In this document: piece after piece, positions 25,652 through 34,533 of the stretch
Layout of the letters: each line of letters opens with the position of its first letter
How positions within the stretch are numbered: the stretch's first letter is position 1
From: Flavobacterium ardleyense
GTDB taxonomy: Bacteria; Bacteroidota; Bacteroidia; Flavobacteriales; Flavobacteriaceae
Direction: 5' to 3'
DNA: 64,000 nucleotides
NCBI RefSeq assembly: GCF_033547075.1
Contig: NZ_CP137891.1
Coordinates: 2,108,001-2,172,000, forward strand
Program-made: the position numbers and the translations under genes
Notes under the pieces: model-generated
Told to the model about the DNA's origin: nothing
Databases searched by the model: none
What the model saw: the letters and a program-made list of their open reading frames with translations, nothing else

Positions 25652-25861
25652 TTAATCCTCTCTGTTTTCCTCCGTTTTAGAAATTACAAACATATTAAAA
25701 AGTAGACCACCCAGCATTCCGCCATACAAAGTGCTATTAAAAGGTTTTGAAGTTATTGCACAACTTCCGGTTGCGCATCCTATAAAGTGATAATACGCAT
25801 AACCCAAAACGAATCCCACCAAAATACCAATTCCTGTAATTATATATTGTCTCTTAATCAT
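25652..25861 (-). CDS. DUF6132-like small membrane protein
   Basis: A 69-residue protein with an N-terminal glycine-rich membrane helix (ITGIGILVGFVLGYAYYHFIGC) followed by a Cys pair (GCATGSC) and a second glycine-rich helix (STLYGGMLGGLLFNMFV). This pattern fits DUF6132 of Bacteroidota. Function is unknown. It is convergent to the PKS operon. Confidence 0.75.
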   Translation of the reverse strand: MIKRQYIITGIGILVGFVLGYAYYHFIGCATGSCAITSKPFNSTLYGGMLGGLLFNMFVISKTEENRED

Positions 25862-26215
25862 TTCTTTTTATTTAAGTTTTAAAAATCAGGAGATATTGTA
25901 CATTAACTCCTAAGTTAAAATTTTCTTCAATTACTTTAAATCCGTTTTCTCTATATTGCTTTAAATTATGATGCAATCAATAATTAAAGTAGAATTTATG
26001 ATCTCTCGAAAGATTAACGGGTATATGGTACAAACTTACTCTGAATAAATAGAATTCTGTGTAACATTAGTCACAATCAAAATAATATTACTTTAAATTT
26101 TAATTTATAAGTTTAGATGATAACTGTCACATTTCTTAAAAATGATAGGACGTAATTTTGTTTATCAATGTGGCGGAGGTAAATCTTTCTGACTTTAATT
26201 TTTAAAAATGCACTT
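25862..26215. other. AT-rich spacer, nothing recognised
   Basis: This lies between a minus-strand gene start and a very small plus-strand gene. It should contain promoters for both. I see no clear -33/-7 pair, repeat or terminator. Confidence 0.4.
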
Positions 26216-26347
26216 ATGAATTATATTGTATTCGGAATTATATTGCTACATCTCGTAGTTGGATTTGGTTGGTTGGTTTATAAACTGGAATTTCAGAAAG
26301 ACAAGCCAAAAAATGATGAGAAAAAACCAGAAGATTCATCAATTTGA
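26216..26347 (+). CDS. 43-residue single-pass membrane peptide
   Basis: ATG 26216 to TGA 26345-26347 encodes one membrane helix (VFGIILLHLVVGFGWLVYKL) followed by a Lys/Glu/Asp-rich cytoplasmic tail ending PEDSSI. The leader before the ATG is A-rich. The clear helix-then-charged-tail layout supports a real gene despite its size. Function is unknown. Confidence 0.55.
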   Translation: MNYIVFGIILLHLVVGFGWLVYKLEFQKDKPKNDEKKPEDSSI

Positions 26348-26393
26348 TTTGTGCACGTAAATTTTAAAATCTTTTTAAATCTTATAAAAAAGC

Positions 26394-26422
26394 AATCGCC
26401 ACCCGGAAAACAGATGGCGATT
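26394..26422 (-). terminator. Intrinsic terminator of the GEVED/T9SS gene
   Basis: AATCGCCA 26394-26401 pairs with TGGCGATT 26415-26422. On the minus strand it follows the stop at 26455 and runs into a GC then T run. Confidence 0.85.
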
Positions 26423-26454
26423 AATCTAGATTCATCAATATTATTAAGAAATTT

Positions 26455-27261
26455 TTACAGCTTTATAATCCTGAAATTATGCTGTAATTCTCCTGAAGAT
26501 AATCGTACAATATAATTTCCAGCAGCCAAAGTAGACACATTTATCTGTGAATGCTGATGGTTAAGATTTTTAGACAACACTTGTTGGCCAAGCATATTAT
26601 AAATCTTCACATTATCAATATCAGATTTATACGAAACATTCAAAATATCTGCTGTCGGAATAGGGTAAGCCATAAAAGCATTTAAATCAAAAGTTTCAGT
26701 TCCTAATTCAACGAATGAAATTGTAAAATCGAGCGCTTGTCCAAAACCTGGAAAATTTCCCATTCCAAAAGCATCCATTTCAATAGCGCAAGGATTGATA
26801 ATTGCTGGAGAATCTTCGTCAGTATATATTTTAGCAATTCTGATTCGCGTTGTTCCAGTAAGTTGCTCTAAAGGCGCATTTATAATCAATGTTGCCATTT
26901 GTCCATCATTTCCAGTTGAATTTATCAGTGATCCAACTTCGTAAATTTCACCCGCATCATCAAGAACGTTATTCTGATTCCAATCTATAAATGCAACAAT
27001 CTTGTTTTCAAAGTTGCCTTTAGTATTTCCCTGCACCGAAAGTGTATAACTAATTCCAGGTACAACAGACGCTGCTTCGGATGTTTTATTAACCAAAATA
27101 GAATCGAAATCTGAATTTGTAAAAAACGTCTCTCCAAATGCAACCGAAGTAATTTCCTCGGTAGTGGTGCCACTGCTGCTAATAGCGCAGTAAGGATTCG
27201 GAAAAACCTGTGCTTGCATACCAAGTGAAACAAATGCTAGTGCTAAAGTAATTGTTTTCAT
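26455..27261 (-). CDS. Secreted GEVED-domain protein with T9SS sorting domain
   Basis: A 268-residue protein with signal peptide (about 1-17, MQAQ). Residues about 60-185 fit a GEVED domain: FIDWNQNNVLDDAGEIYEVG followed by RIRIAK. The last about 75 residues (MAYPIPTADILNV, VKIYNMLGQQVL, GNYIVRL, ending FRIIKL) are a type A T9SS sorting domain. It is probably secreted or held at the surface. No catalytic domain is present. It may be a small binding or adhesion protein. Confidence 0.88.
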   Translation of the reverse strand: MKTITLALAFVSLGMQAQVFPNPYCAISSSGTTTEEITSVAFGETFFTNSDFDSILVNKTSEAASVVPGISYTLSVQGNTKGNFENKIVAFIDWNQNNVLDDAGEIYEVGSLINSTGNDGQMATLIINAPLEQLTGTTRIRIAKIYTDEDSPAIINPCAIEMDAFGMGNFPGFGQALDFTISFVELGTETFDLNAFMAYPIPTADILNVSYKSDIDNVKIYNMLGQQVLSKNLNHQHSQINVSTLAAGNYIVRLSSGELQHNFRIIKL

Positions 27262-27371
27262 AATAGTTAATTTTATTAATCTGTAAGTTACTCAATTTTA
27301 CTAATTAACCGTTCAGAACTCTTCCCAGAATTTAAAAACAGAAATAATTCCTTTTCTCCATTTCAAGTGTC

Positions 27372-27389
27372 ACAATATGTCAGTATTGT
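27372..27389. promoter_or_regulatory. Inverted repeat between divergent genes
   Basis: ACAATA 27372-27377 and TATTGT 27384-27389 flank 6 bp, between the divergent GEVED gene and the esterase-like gene. It could be an operator. Only its symmetry and position support this. Confidence 0.3.
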
Positions 27390-27482
27390 ATAGTATATTT
27401 ACTACATAAAATTTCTAACCACTTTTGAGTTTTACTTAATTTTCGCACAAATACTTAATCTATAAATATAAAAACCTTAACA

Positions 27483-27986
27483 ATGAAAATATTATACTTA
27501 CATGGACTTGAAAGTAAACTGAGCGACGTTAAAAGACAAGTTCTAGAGAATTTTGGACAAGTTACTGCGCCAGATATGGATTATTACAACAACCCGAAAA
27601 TTTTTGAAATGCTTACTTTATTACAGAATAAGCATAATTTTGATGTCGTTATTGGAAGCAGTATGGGAGGTTTTATGAGCTATTACTTTGCCAATACTGT
27701 AAAATGTCCAGCTCTACTTTTCAATCCAGCTTTGCAACAGACTAAAGTAGTTCAAAATATTCCAGCAATAAATCCTACCAACGCATCGCCGATTTTGCAT
27801 TTTGCACTTGGCGGTCTAGACGATGTCGTTTCTGCAAATGATACTTTAAAATGGTTGTCTCAAAATAGAGCGGCAACTACGGATTATAAAATTTCTCTTC
27901 ACAAAGATTTAAAACACCAAATAAAATATGACATTTTTAAGTCCGAAATAGAAGAGTTTTTTAGACAATTGAATTTGCGTCCATAA
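27483..27986 (+). CDS. YqiA/YcfP-like alpha/beta hydrolase
   Basis: A 167-residue compact hydrolase. It starts MKILYLHGLES, has the nucleophile elbow VVIGSSMGGFMSYYFA (Ser at about 60), a LGGLDDVV segment that can supply the acid, and His in LHKDLKHQIKYD. This is the layout of the UPF0227/YqiA esterase family. The physiological substrate is unknown. The gene is monocistronic. Confidence 0.85.
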   Translation: MKILYLHGLESKLSDVKRQVLENFGQVTAPDMDYYNNPKIFEMLTLLQNKHNFDVVIGSSMGGFMSYYFANTVKCPALLFNPALQQTKVVQNIPAINPTNASPILHFALGGLDDVVSANDTLKWLSQNRAATTDYKISLHKDLKHQIKYDIFKSEIEEFFRQLNLRP

Positions 27987-28371
27987 TTTTTTTTGGCTTT
28001 CGCCGAAAGGCTTCAACTCGATAGATGACATCTGTAAGCAACACATTAGCTAATCATAACGCTTGAAGAAAGAAGCGATTTTGCCTTCGGTTGAAGTGAA
28101 TTATTAGGTTAGCTATAAAATTTTTTTAAGAAATTTAGTTTTAAGGCAACCATTTCACTGACGTCTATAAAATAGAAAGTTTCTGCCTTACCGAATAAGA
28201 AATTTTTAAGTAGGTTTAATTTAATTTAAATGATTTTTTCAGTGCTATTCTTATACAAAAAAGCTTAAGCCAAATAGTGATAAGCTGATATATAAATTTT
28301 TTATAATATAACTTTTAACCAACTAGATTAAACTACCTTTCCAACTAATAATTATTAATAAAACAATTAAA
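27987..28371. other. Spacer, nothing recognised except a weak hairpin
   Basis: A T run and a small GCTTTCGCCGAAAGGC hairpin follow the hydrolase stop (about 27987-28010). The T run lies upstream of the hairpin, so it is not a normal plus-strand terminator. The rest is AT-rich without a gene. Confidence 0.4.
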
Positions 28372-28749
28372 ATGTCAAATCAAAATAAAAAACAATTCGG
28401 TGTTTGGATGGATTCTCATAAAGCAATAATAGTTGGAAGGAAAGATCTCACAGAAGGTGATTTCGTCGTATTAGGTACAGTGAAAAATGCTGGAGGAGCG
28501 CCTAATTCAAATGAGAATACAGCAAACAACCACGAAATTACAATGACACAGAAGTTCTTTAAAGAAATCTGTAGTCATATGGAGAATGTTGATCAAATTC
28601 ACCTTACAGGAACTGGTCAAATTCAAGAAGAATTTACAAAATATCTTGCTGCAACTCCGCAATATAAAAATGTGGAAGCGACAGACAGTACTTCACAAAA
28701 AATTGATGATGAAAAACTTATCGAGATGATTTCTGCCCACTTCGAATAG
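28372..28749 (+). CDS. Conserved-looking hypothetical protein, possibly eRF1-domain-like (125 aa)
   Basis: A soluble 125-residue protein. It begins with KQFGVWMDSHKAIIVGR, which resembles the first strand of bacterial eRF1-domain-3-like or host-attachment-type proteins, has a VDQIHLTGTGQIQEEFTKYL strand-helix unit, and ends in a short helix. The middle is polar and flexible (NAGGAPNSNENTANN). I cannot assign a function. The family link is tentative. Confidence 0.6.
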   Translation: MSNQNKKQFGVWMDSHKAIIVGRKDLTEGDFVVLGTVKNAGGAPNSNENTANNHEITMTQKFFKEICSHMENVDQIHLTGTGQIQEEFTKYLAATPQYKNVEATDSTSQKIDDEKLIEMISAHFE

Positions 28750-28770
28750 ATTTTCAGTATAATATAATTG

Positions 28771-28803
28771 AAAGACCGTAATTTACTTTGCGGTCTTTTT
28801 TTT
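28771..28803 (+). terminator. Intrinsic terminator of the 125-aa gene
   Basis: AAAGACCG 28771-28778 pairs with CGGTCTTT 28791-28798 and is followed by further T residues, 22 bp after the stop. Confidence 0.88.
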
Positions 28804-28960
28804 GCCTAAAAAATAAGAGAAGAGTATTAGTTGAAAACTAATATTGAAAGTAAGGTAAGATGCAATTGCAATATTATAAGTTTTAGAACAATTATAGTTG
28901 ATAATCAATTATAGGCATAGATTTAATTTTGTATCTTAATCTGCTTTAAAAGAGTAAGTT

Positions 28961-29413
28961 ATGGGGCAATCATTAGTTAAAAATTATATTCATATCGTTT
29001 TTAGTACAAAACACCGCGAACCATTAATTAAATCTCCCTATGAGCTGAAACTTCACAGCTATGTTGCTGCAATTTGTAATGATTTCGAATCAACTGCATT
29101 AATTGTCGGCGGCTACACAGATCATATACATATTTTATGCATGCTCTCAAAAAAACTAGCACTAATGACTTTGGTTCAGAAGATCAAAGCGAATTCGTCA
29201 AAGTGGATGAAAACAAATGATGATAGCTTAGGCACTTTTTTTTGGCAAGATGGTTATGGCGCTTTTTCTGTTAGTCAAAATGACGTGGAGCAGGTAAAGA
29301 ACTACATTAAAAATCAACACAGTCATCACGATAAACTTTCTTTTCAGAATGAGTTTAAATTATTACTCAAAGAGAATAAGGTGGATTATGATGAGCGATA
29401 TGTTTGGGATTAG
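28961..29413 (+). CDS. Y1 transposase, REP-associated (RAYT/IS200-like)
   Basis: A 150-residue HUH-superfamily transposase. It begins YIHIVFSTKHREPLI, contains the metal-binding GGYTDHIHILCML (His-x-His), and the catalytic Tyr probably lies in NDVEQVKNYIKNQHSHH. It has no partner tnpB and no clear IS ends. Within 150 bp downstream there are two short palindromes of the kind found near REP-associated tyrosine transposases. It may mobilise REP-like or other palindromic repeats in this genome (inference). Confidence 0.9.
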   Translation: MGQSLVKNYIHIVFSTKHREPLIKSPYELKLHSYVAAICNDFESTALIVGGYTDHIHILCMLSKKLALMTLVQKIKANSSKWMKTNDDSLGTFFWQDGYGAFSVSQNDVEQVKNYIKNQHSHHDKLSFQNEFKLLLKENKVDYDERYVWD

Positions 29414-29474
29414 AATCTATAGCACTTCAAGCTATGTTGATTTATATCGCTCTTTCAGGACTTATTACTTTTAA

Positions 29475-29561
29475 GTCCCGAAGGGACGATATAAATAAGC
29501 GGTGGACGCAGTCCATCGGATGCGTAATATGCATTTTTAATCATGTGAACCCTGAAAGGGT
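29475..29561. repeat. Two REP-like palindromes beside the Y1 transposase
   Basis: GTCCCgaaGGGAC (29475-29487) and ACCCTgaaAGGGT (29549-29561) are both 5-bp perfect stems with a GAA loop, each followed by GATATAA or GGTATAAT. GTCCCgtaGGGAC at 10726 is the same type. Confidence 0.7.
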
Positions 29562-29592
29562 GGTATAATATGCCAAAATAATATTCAAATAA

Positions 29593-29763
29593 ATGCCAAT
29601 GATCATAGCCGCGATTGAAGCGGAAATCCCGCAGGAAGCAGGACTATTTTTTCCTGATATAAAAGAGCGACCAACGGAAGATCCTTTTATGGCATTGGAA
29701 AAAAAGTACTGCAACGAGGAATTGCAGTGGAAAGCGCGAATAGCTCCTAATCATTATAATTAA
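29593..29763 (+). other. Short open frame or repeat remnant, not a firm gene
   Basis: A 56-codon frame (MPMIIAAIEAEIPQEAG...) contains two related DNA blocks, GATTGAAGCGGAAATCCCG and ATTGCAGTGGAAAGCGCGAA. These resemble the GATTGCAGCGG/ACAGCGGAAAGC parts of repeat copy G, so it is more likely repeat debris than a coding gene. Confidence 0.35.
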
Positions 29764-29862
29764 AGCCGTTAAGTATTTTAGAATTTCTCGCAATAATTTG
29801 AGTCCCTAAAAATCATTTTAAAAGTTTAATTTAATAATAAGTGCTCCAAAACTCTTTTTGCT

Positions 29863-29886
29863 TACATTTGTTAACCAAACGGTTAA
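29863..29886 (+). promoter_or_regulatory. Promoter -7 element and TetR-type operator
   Basis: TACATTTG at 29863-29870 matches the Bacteroidota TAnnTTTG element exactly. It is followed at once by the palindrome TTAACC-aaac-GGTTAA (29871-29886). The TetR-family gene starts 18 bp further on. The operator would cover the transcription start and allow autorepression of the whole efflux operon. A good TTTG -33 element is not evident. Confidence 0.7.
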
Positions 29887-29904
29887 ACCTTTTAATTAAA
29901 CAAG

Positions 29905-30516
29905 ATGGATAAGGTCAAAACAGAAAATACAGAGCTTGAAATTTTAGAAGCGGCAAAAGATGTTTTCCAGCAAAAAGGAATGGATGGCGCACGTATGCAG
30001 GAGATTGCGGATAAGGCCAACATCAATAAAGCGCTGCTTCATTACTATTATAGAAGCAAACAATTACTGTTTGAAGCAGTTTTTAAAAGTGCCTTTTCAT
30101 TATTAGCGCCTCAACTAAATAAAGTTTTAAATGACGATTCAGCTTTATTTGAAAAAATTGAAAACTTCACTGCAAATTATGTTTCATTCGTAATTAAGCA
30201 TCCGTATTTGCCAAATTTCGTAATTCAGGAATTGACTCGAAATCCAGAGTTTGTGCAGACACTTCGCGCGCAACCAAATTTTCCTTCGATGGAAAAATTT
30301 AGTAATCAGGTTTCTGAATCCATCGCAAAAGGTGAAATACGAGAAATCGAAGCAGAGCAACTTTTGATTAATATTTTGTCGCTAAATATTTTTCCATTCA
30401 TCGGGCAACCCTTATTGATGGCTTTGATAAATGTTGATAAAGAAAAGTACAGCAAAATTCTACTCGATCGTAAAACCGAAGTATCGTCTTTTATCATTAA
30501 TTCGATAAAAATTTAG
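29905..30516 (+). CDS. TetR/AcrR-family regulator of the efflux operon
   Basis: A 203-residue protein with an N-terminal TetR helix-turn-helix (ILEAAKDVFQQKGMDGARMQEIADKANINKALLHYYYRSKQLLFEAVF) and a ligand-binding helical C-terminus. It is the first gene of an operon encoding TolC, HlyD and ABC-2 components, with 4 bp to the TolC gene. The arrangement parallels E. coli CecR (YbiH) with YbhGFSR. It probably binds the palindrome just upstream and is released by a drug-like ligand. Confidence 0.93.
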   Translation: MDKVKTENTELEILEAAKDVFQQKGMDGARMQEIADKANINKALLHYYYRSKQLLFEAVFKSAFSLLAPQLNKVLNDDSALFEKIENFTANYVSFVIKHPYLPNFVIQELTRNPEFVQTLRAQPNFPSMEKFSNQVSESIAKGEIREIEAEQLLINILSLNIFPFIGQPLLMALINVDKEKYSKILLDRKTEVSSFIINSIKI

Positions 30517-30520
30517 AGCA

Positions 30521-31771
30521 ATGAAAAACAATCTTGTCATATTAATTTTGTTCCTAATTCCCATTCTAGCCACCGCGCAAGAAACTTTGACCTTGGAAGA
30601 ATGTTACGAATTGGCGCACAAAAACTATCCTTTGGCCAAACAATCTGCGCTGATCGGGCAGAAATCTGTTTTGGAAATCGAATCGGTCAATAAAGCCAAA
30701 CTTCCAAAAATCGATTTGAATGCGCAAGCTACGTATCAATCTGAAGTAATTGGATTGCCAATTTCGATGCCCGGAATGGAGCCAATAAATAAAGATCAAT
30801 ATCGTGCAACCTTAGATATAAATCAGAATATCTACAATGGCGGAACAATTGACGCTAATGCGAGATTGAAGCAAGCGCAGTCAAAAACGCAGCAACAGCA
30901 GGTGGAAGTGAATTTATACCAACTGAAATCACGGATTAATCAGTACTATTTTTCGATTTTACTTTTACAGGAAAAACGCGATTTATTACTTTCTAAAAGT
31001 GAATTGCTTTCCGCAAAAATTAAAGAAGTGAAAATTGGAGTGAAATACGGCGCGATTCTGCCGGCATCTGAACTTATTCTTGAAGCCGAAATGCTTAAAA
31101 TCACTCAGCAATTAACGGAAATCAAGTACGAAAAGAAAATGATGTTTGAGAACCTTTTTCAATTAACTTCTACTCAAATTGATACGGAAACGAAACTTGT
31201 TGTGCCAGAAAATTCTGCTAGTACTTCAGAAAATAAACGTCCAGAACTTACATTTTTTGATTTGCAGAGCGAGCAACTAGACATGTCAAAAGAGCTTGTT
31301 TCTAAATCGCAACTTCCAAAACTAAATGCTTTCGGACAAGTAGGCTACGGAAACCCAGGATTAAATATGCTTGACAATTCTTTTCAGCCTTTTTATATAG
31401 TGGGATTAAAAGCAAATTGGAATATTTTGGATTGGGGAAAAACCAGAAAGGATTTAAGTGCTTTGGAAATTTCTAAAGAAATGATCTTATCTGAAAAAGA
31501 AAGTTTTATGCTTAACAACGCAATGGAACTGAATCAAGTCAATAATGATTCGGATAAAATTCAAGAGCTTCTATTGTCAGATCAGAAAATCATAGAAACG
31601 CGCGAGAAAATTGTACAGTCGGCGAATGCTCAGATGAAAAATGGAGTGATCACAACTTCCGAATATTTGACCGAAGTCACCAACTTATTTGAAGCAAAAA
31701 ACACTCTGAAATTGCACGAAGTTCAGTTGTCGTTATCGAAATCTAATTACAAAATAATCAGCGGGAATTAA
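30521..31771 (+). CDS. TolC-family outer-membrane efflux protein
   Basis: A 416-residue protein with signal peptide (about 1-19, ATAQ). It has two OEP-type repeats: LTLEECYELAHKNYP at the start, alternating long helices, and beta strands such as YRATLDINQNIYNGGTIDA and FYIVGLKANWNILDWGKTRKD. It would provide the outer-membrane channel for the adaptor and ABC transporter encoded next. Confidence 0.92.
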   Translation: MKNNLVILILFLIPILATAQETLTLEECYELAHKNYPLAKQSALIGQKSVLEIESVNKAKLPKIDLNAQATYQSEVIGLPISMPGMEPINKDQYRATLDINQNIYNGGTIDANARLKQAQSKTQQQQVEVNLYQLKSRINQYYFSILLLQEKRDLLLSKSELLSAKIKEVKIGVKYGAILPASELILEAEMLKITQQLTEIKYEKKMMFENLFQLTSTQIDTETKLVVPENSASTSENKRPELTFFDLQSEQLDMSKELVSKSQLPKLNAFGQVGYGNPGLNMLDNSFQPFYIVGLKANWNILDWGKTRKDLSALEISKEMILSEKESFMLNNAMELNQVNNDSDKIQELLLSDQKIIETREKIVQSANAQMKNGVITTSEYLTEVTNLFEAKNTLKLHEVQLSLSKSNYKIISGN

Positions 31772-31798
31772 GAAAACTTGTCTAAAAACTCTTTTAAA

Positions 31799-32686
31799 AT
31801 GAAAAAACTAACCTTAACAATTATAGCAAGTATTTTAATAATTTCTTGCACTAAAGACAACGACAGAGCTGACGGTTACGGAAACTTTGAAGCAACTGAA
31901 ATCACGGTTTCATCAGAATCGAATGGAAAAATCGAATTCCTAAATATTGAGGAAGGAGCTGTTTTGGAAGCGCCAGATCAAGTGGGTTTGATCGATACAA
32001 TGCAATTATATTATAGTAAACAACAACTTCTTGCGTCAAAGAATACTGTTTCGTCTAAATCTGAAAATGTGCTTTCGCAAAGAAGTGTTTTGAATGAGCA
32101 ATTGAAATCTGCACAAATCGAAAGAAACCGAGTGAGAAGTATGTTTGACGAAAATGCTGCTACCAAGCGTCAAGTGGACGAAGTTGACGGTCGAGTAAAA
32201 GTGATCGAAGCACAAATGAGAAGTGTTGGAACTCAGAATGCACCTATCGTGAGCGATTTAAAATCAATTGATGTGCAAATCGAAAAAATCAATGATCAGA
32301 TTGCGAAAAGTAAAATTACCAATCCCATCAGAGGAACAGTTTTGACTAAATATGCCGAAGCGGGAGAAATTACTGCTTTCGGCAAACCACTCTATAAAAT
32401 TGCCGATATGTCCGAAATGACTTTGCGAGTTTATGTAAGCGAAACACAATTATCAAACATCAAAATTGGTCAAGAAGTTACGGTGAAAATTGATGGAGTA
32501 GAAGAGATGAAAACCTTCAAAGGGACAATTTCGTGGATTGCATCACAAGCGGAATTCACGCCTAAGATTATTCAAACGAAGGAGGAGAGAGTAAATCTCG
32601 TTTATGCGGTGAAAGTCAAAATTAATAATGATGGAAGTTTAAAGATTGGAATGCCGGCGGAGATGTGGGTGAAGGAGGAGATTTAA
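31799..32686 (+). CDS. HlyD/YbhG-like periplasmic adaptor lipoprotein
   Basis: I chose the ATG at 31799 because it yields a lipoprotein signal (MKKLTLTIIASILIISC). The TTG 21 bp upstream would not. The mature protein has an N-terminal lipoyl half (FEATEITVSSESNGKIEFL), a coiled-coil hairpin (about 70-170), the second lipoyl half (ITNPIRGTVLTKYAEAGEI), and a beta barrel ending GMPAEMWVKEE. It would link the ABC-2 permeases to the TolC channel. Confidence 0.92.
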   Translation: MKKLTLTIIASILIISCTKDNDRADGYGNFEATEITVSSESNGKIEFLNIEEGAVLEAPDQVGLIDTMQLYYSKQQLLASKNTVSSKSENVLSQRSVLNEQLKSAQIERNRVRSMFDENAATKRQVDEVDGRVKVIEAQMRSVGTQNAPIVSDLKSIDVQIEKINDQIAKSKITNPIRGTVLTKYAEAGEITAFGKPLYKIADMSEMTLRVYVSETQLSNIKIGQEVTVKIDGVEEMKTFKGTISWIASQAEFTPKIIQTKEERVNLVYAVKVKINNDGSLKIGMPAEMWVKEEI

Positions 32687-32809
32687 AGATTTAAAGATTG
32701 AAAAATTTAAAGATTCGAGAAAGCTAAAAAATCAAAAAAATCGAAATAATCTAAATTAAAAAAATACTGAAAAGTACAAATAAGTTAAAATTCGAAATTA
32801 AAAAAAGCA

Positions 32810-33727
32810 ATGAGTATTTCTGTAAAGAACATATCGAAATCTTACAAAAACTTGAAAGCAGTTAATAATATCAGCTTTGAAGTTGGCGATGGTGAATTGT
32901 TTGGTCTAATTGGGCCAGATGGTGCGGGGAAAACGACGCTCTTCAGAATATTGACCACATTGCTTATTGCCGATCAAGGAGTTGCGACGGTCGCGGGATA
33001 TGATGTAGAAAAGGATTACAAAGCGATTCGGAATTCGGTTGGATATATGCCCGCAAGATTTTCGCTTTATCAAGATTTGACTATTGAAGAAAATTTGGAA
33101 TTTTTTGCTACAATCTTTGGAACCACCATCGAAGAGAATTACGATTTAATAAAAGATATTTACATTCAGATTGAACCTTTCAAAAATCGGAGAGCTGGAA
33201 AATTATCGGGAGGAATGAAACAGAAATTAGCTTTGTGCTGCGCTCTGATTCACAAACCGAAAGTCTTATTTCTCGATGAGCCAACCACTGGAGTCGATCC
33301 GGTTTCTCGTAAAGAGTTTTGGGAAATGCTCAAGCGACTAAAACAGAAGGGAATTACCATATTAGTTTCGACTCCTTATATGGACGAGGCGGCATTATGT
33401 GACAGAATCGCGCTGATACAAGAAGGGAAAATTTTAGAAATCGACACTCCGCAAAATATCGTTGCGAATCATCAAAAGAATATTTATAATGTTGGCAGTT
33501 CTGATACCTATAAGCTTATTCAGGATTTGAAAAGTTATCCGTCCAGTTTTAGTGTTTATGCTTTTGGCGAATTTATTCACTATACCGATTCAGACCTGAA
33601 TTTTAATCCCGAAGATTTAAAGGATTATTTAAATCAGAATAACCACAGCGATATAATCATTGAGCCAACCGAAGCTACGATTGAAGATGTGTTTATGGAT
33701 TTGGCAATTTCATCTAAAGTAGACTAA
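32810..33727 (+). CDS. ABC-2 type exporter ATPase (first nucleotide-binding subunit)
   Basis: A 305-residue ATPase with Walker A GPDGAGKTT, signature LSGGMKQKLAL and Walker B VLFLDEPTTGVDP. It corresponds to the first half of E. coli YbhF. The C-terminal about 75 residues form the accessory DUF4162-like region. It starts about 120 bp after the adaptor gene and ends 1 bp before the second ATPase. Confidence 0.93.
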   Translation: MSISVKNISKSYKNLKAVNNISFEVGDGELFGLIGPDGAGKTTLFRILTTLLIADQGVATVAGYDVEKDYKAIRNSVGYMPARFSLYQDLTIEENLEFFATIFGTTIEENYDLIKDIYIQIEPFKNRRAGKLSGGMKQKLALCCALIHKPKVLFLDEPTTGVDPVSRKEFWEMLKRLKQKGITILVSTPYMDEAALCDRIALIQEGKILEIDTPQNIVANHQKNIYNVGSSDTYKLIQDLKSYPSSFSVYAFGEFIHYTDSDLNFNPEDLKDYLNQNNHSDIIIEPTEATIEDVFMDLAISSKVD

Positions 33728-33728
33728 A

Positions 33729-34463
33729 GTGGAAAAGGAAAAAATCATAGAAGTAAAAAATTTAACCAAGCAGTTTGGTGATTTTACAGCTGTAAAAGAA
33801 ATATCCTTTGATATTTATAAAGGCGAAATCTTTGGATTTTTAGGAGCTAATGGCGCTGGAAAAACTACGGCTATAAAAATGCTTATTGGTATTTCGACAC
33901 CGACTTCTGGATCCGCATTGGTAAGCAATCTGGATTTAATCAGCCAAACAGAGCAGGTGAAAAGAAGTATTGGATATATGAGTCAGAAATTCTCGATGTA
34001 TGATGATTTAACTATCAAAGAAAACATAACATTCTTCGGCGGAATTTATGGCTTAAGTCGAAAACAAATTAAAGAAAAAATAAAGGTTTTGGTTGAAGAA
34101 TTAACTCTTCAAGAGGTCGTTAATGAACTGGTCGGCTCATTACCATTAGGCTGGAAGCAGAAATTAGCATTCTCGGTAGCATTGTTACACGAACCTAAAA
34201 TTGTGTTCCTAGATGAACCTACTGGAGGAGTTGATCCAATTACGAGACGTCAGTTTTGGGAGTTAATTTATGCCGAAGCGCACAAAGGCACTACGATTTT
34301 TGTCACGACACACTATATGGATGAAGCCGAATACTGCGATAGAGTTTCGATTATGGTTGATGGTAGAATTGAAGCTTTGGACACGCCAAAAAATTTAAAA
34401 AAGCAGTTTAATGTGGAATCGATGAATGAGGTGTTTTTGAAATTAGCTCGAAATATAGAGTAG
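33729..34463 (+). CDS. ABC-2 type exporter ATPase (second nucleotide-binding subunit)
   Basis: A 244-residue ATPase starting at GTG 33729. Walker A is GANGAGKTT and Walker B is IVFLDEPTGGVDP. The signature is degenerate (SLPLGWKQKLAF in place of LSGGQ), as in the second half of YbhF. So the two YbhF halves are separate genes here. Asymmetric ATPase pairs of this kind often have one weak catalytic site. Confidence 0.92.
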   Translation: MEKEKIIEVKNLTKQFGDFTAVKEISFDIYKGEIFGFLGANGAGKTTAIKMLIGISTPTSGSALVSNLDLISQTEQVKRSIGYMSQKFSMYDDLTIKENITFFGGIYGLSRKQIKEKIKVLVEELTLQEVVNELVGSLPLGWKQKLAFSVALLHEPKIVFLDEPTGGVDPITRRQFWELIYAEAHKGTTIFVTTHYMDEAEYCDRVSIMVDGRIEALDTPKNLKKQFNVESMNEVFLKLARNIE

Positions 34464-34533
34464 TTCAGAAATATACTTATTCAAAAAGAAAGGAAGTTTT
34501 TTAAGAGAATATTAAAATCTATTTCGAAATATA

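Noticed and set aside
27987..28010. Terminator of the YqiA-like gene
   Set aside because: The T run precedes the hairpin and nothing U-rich follows it on the plus strand.
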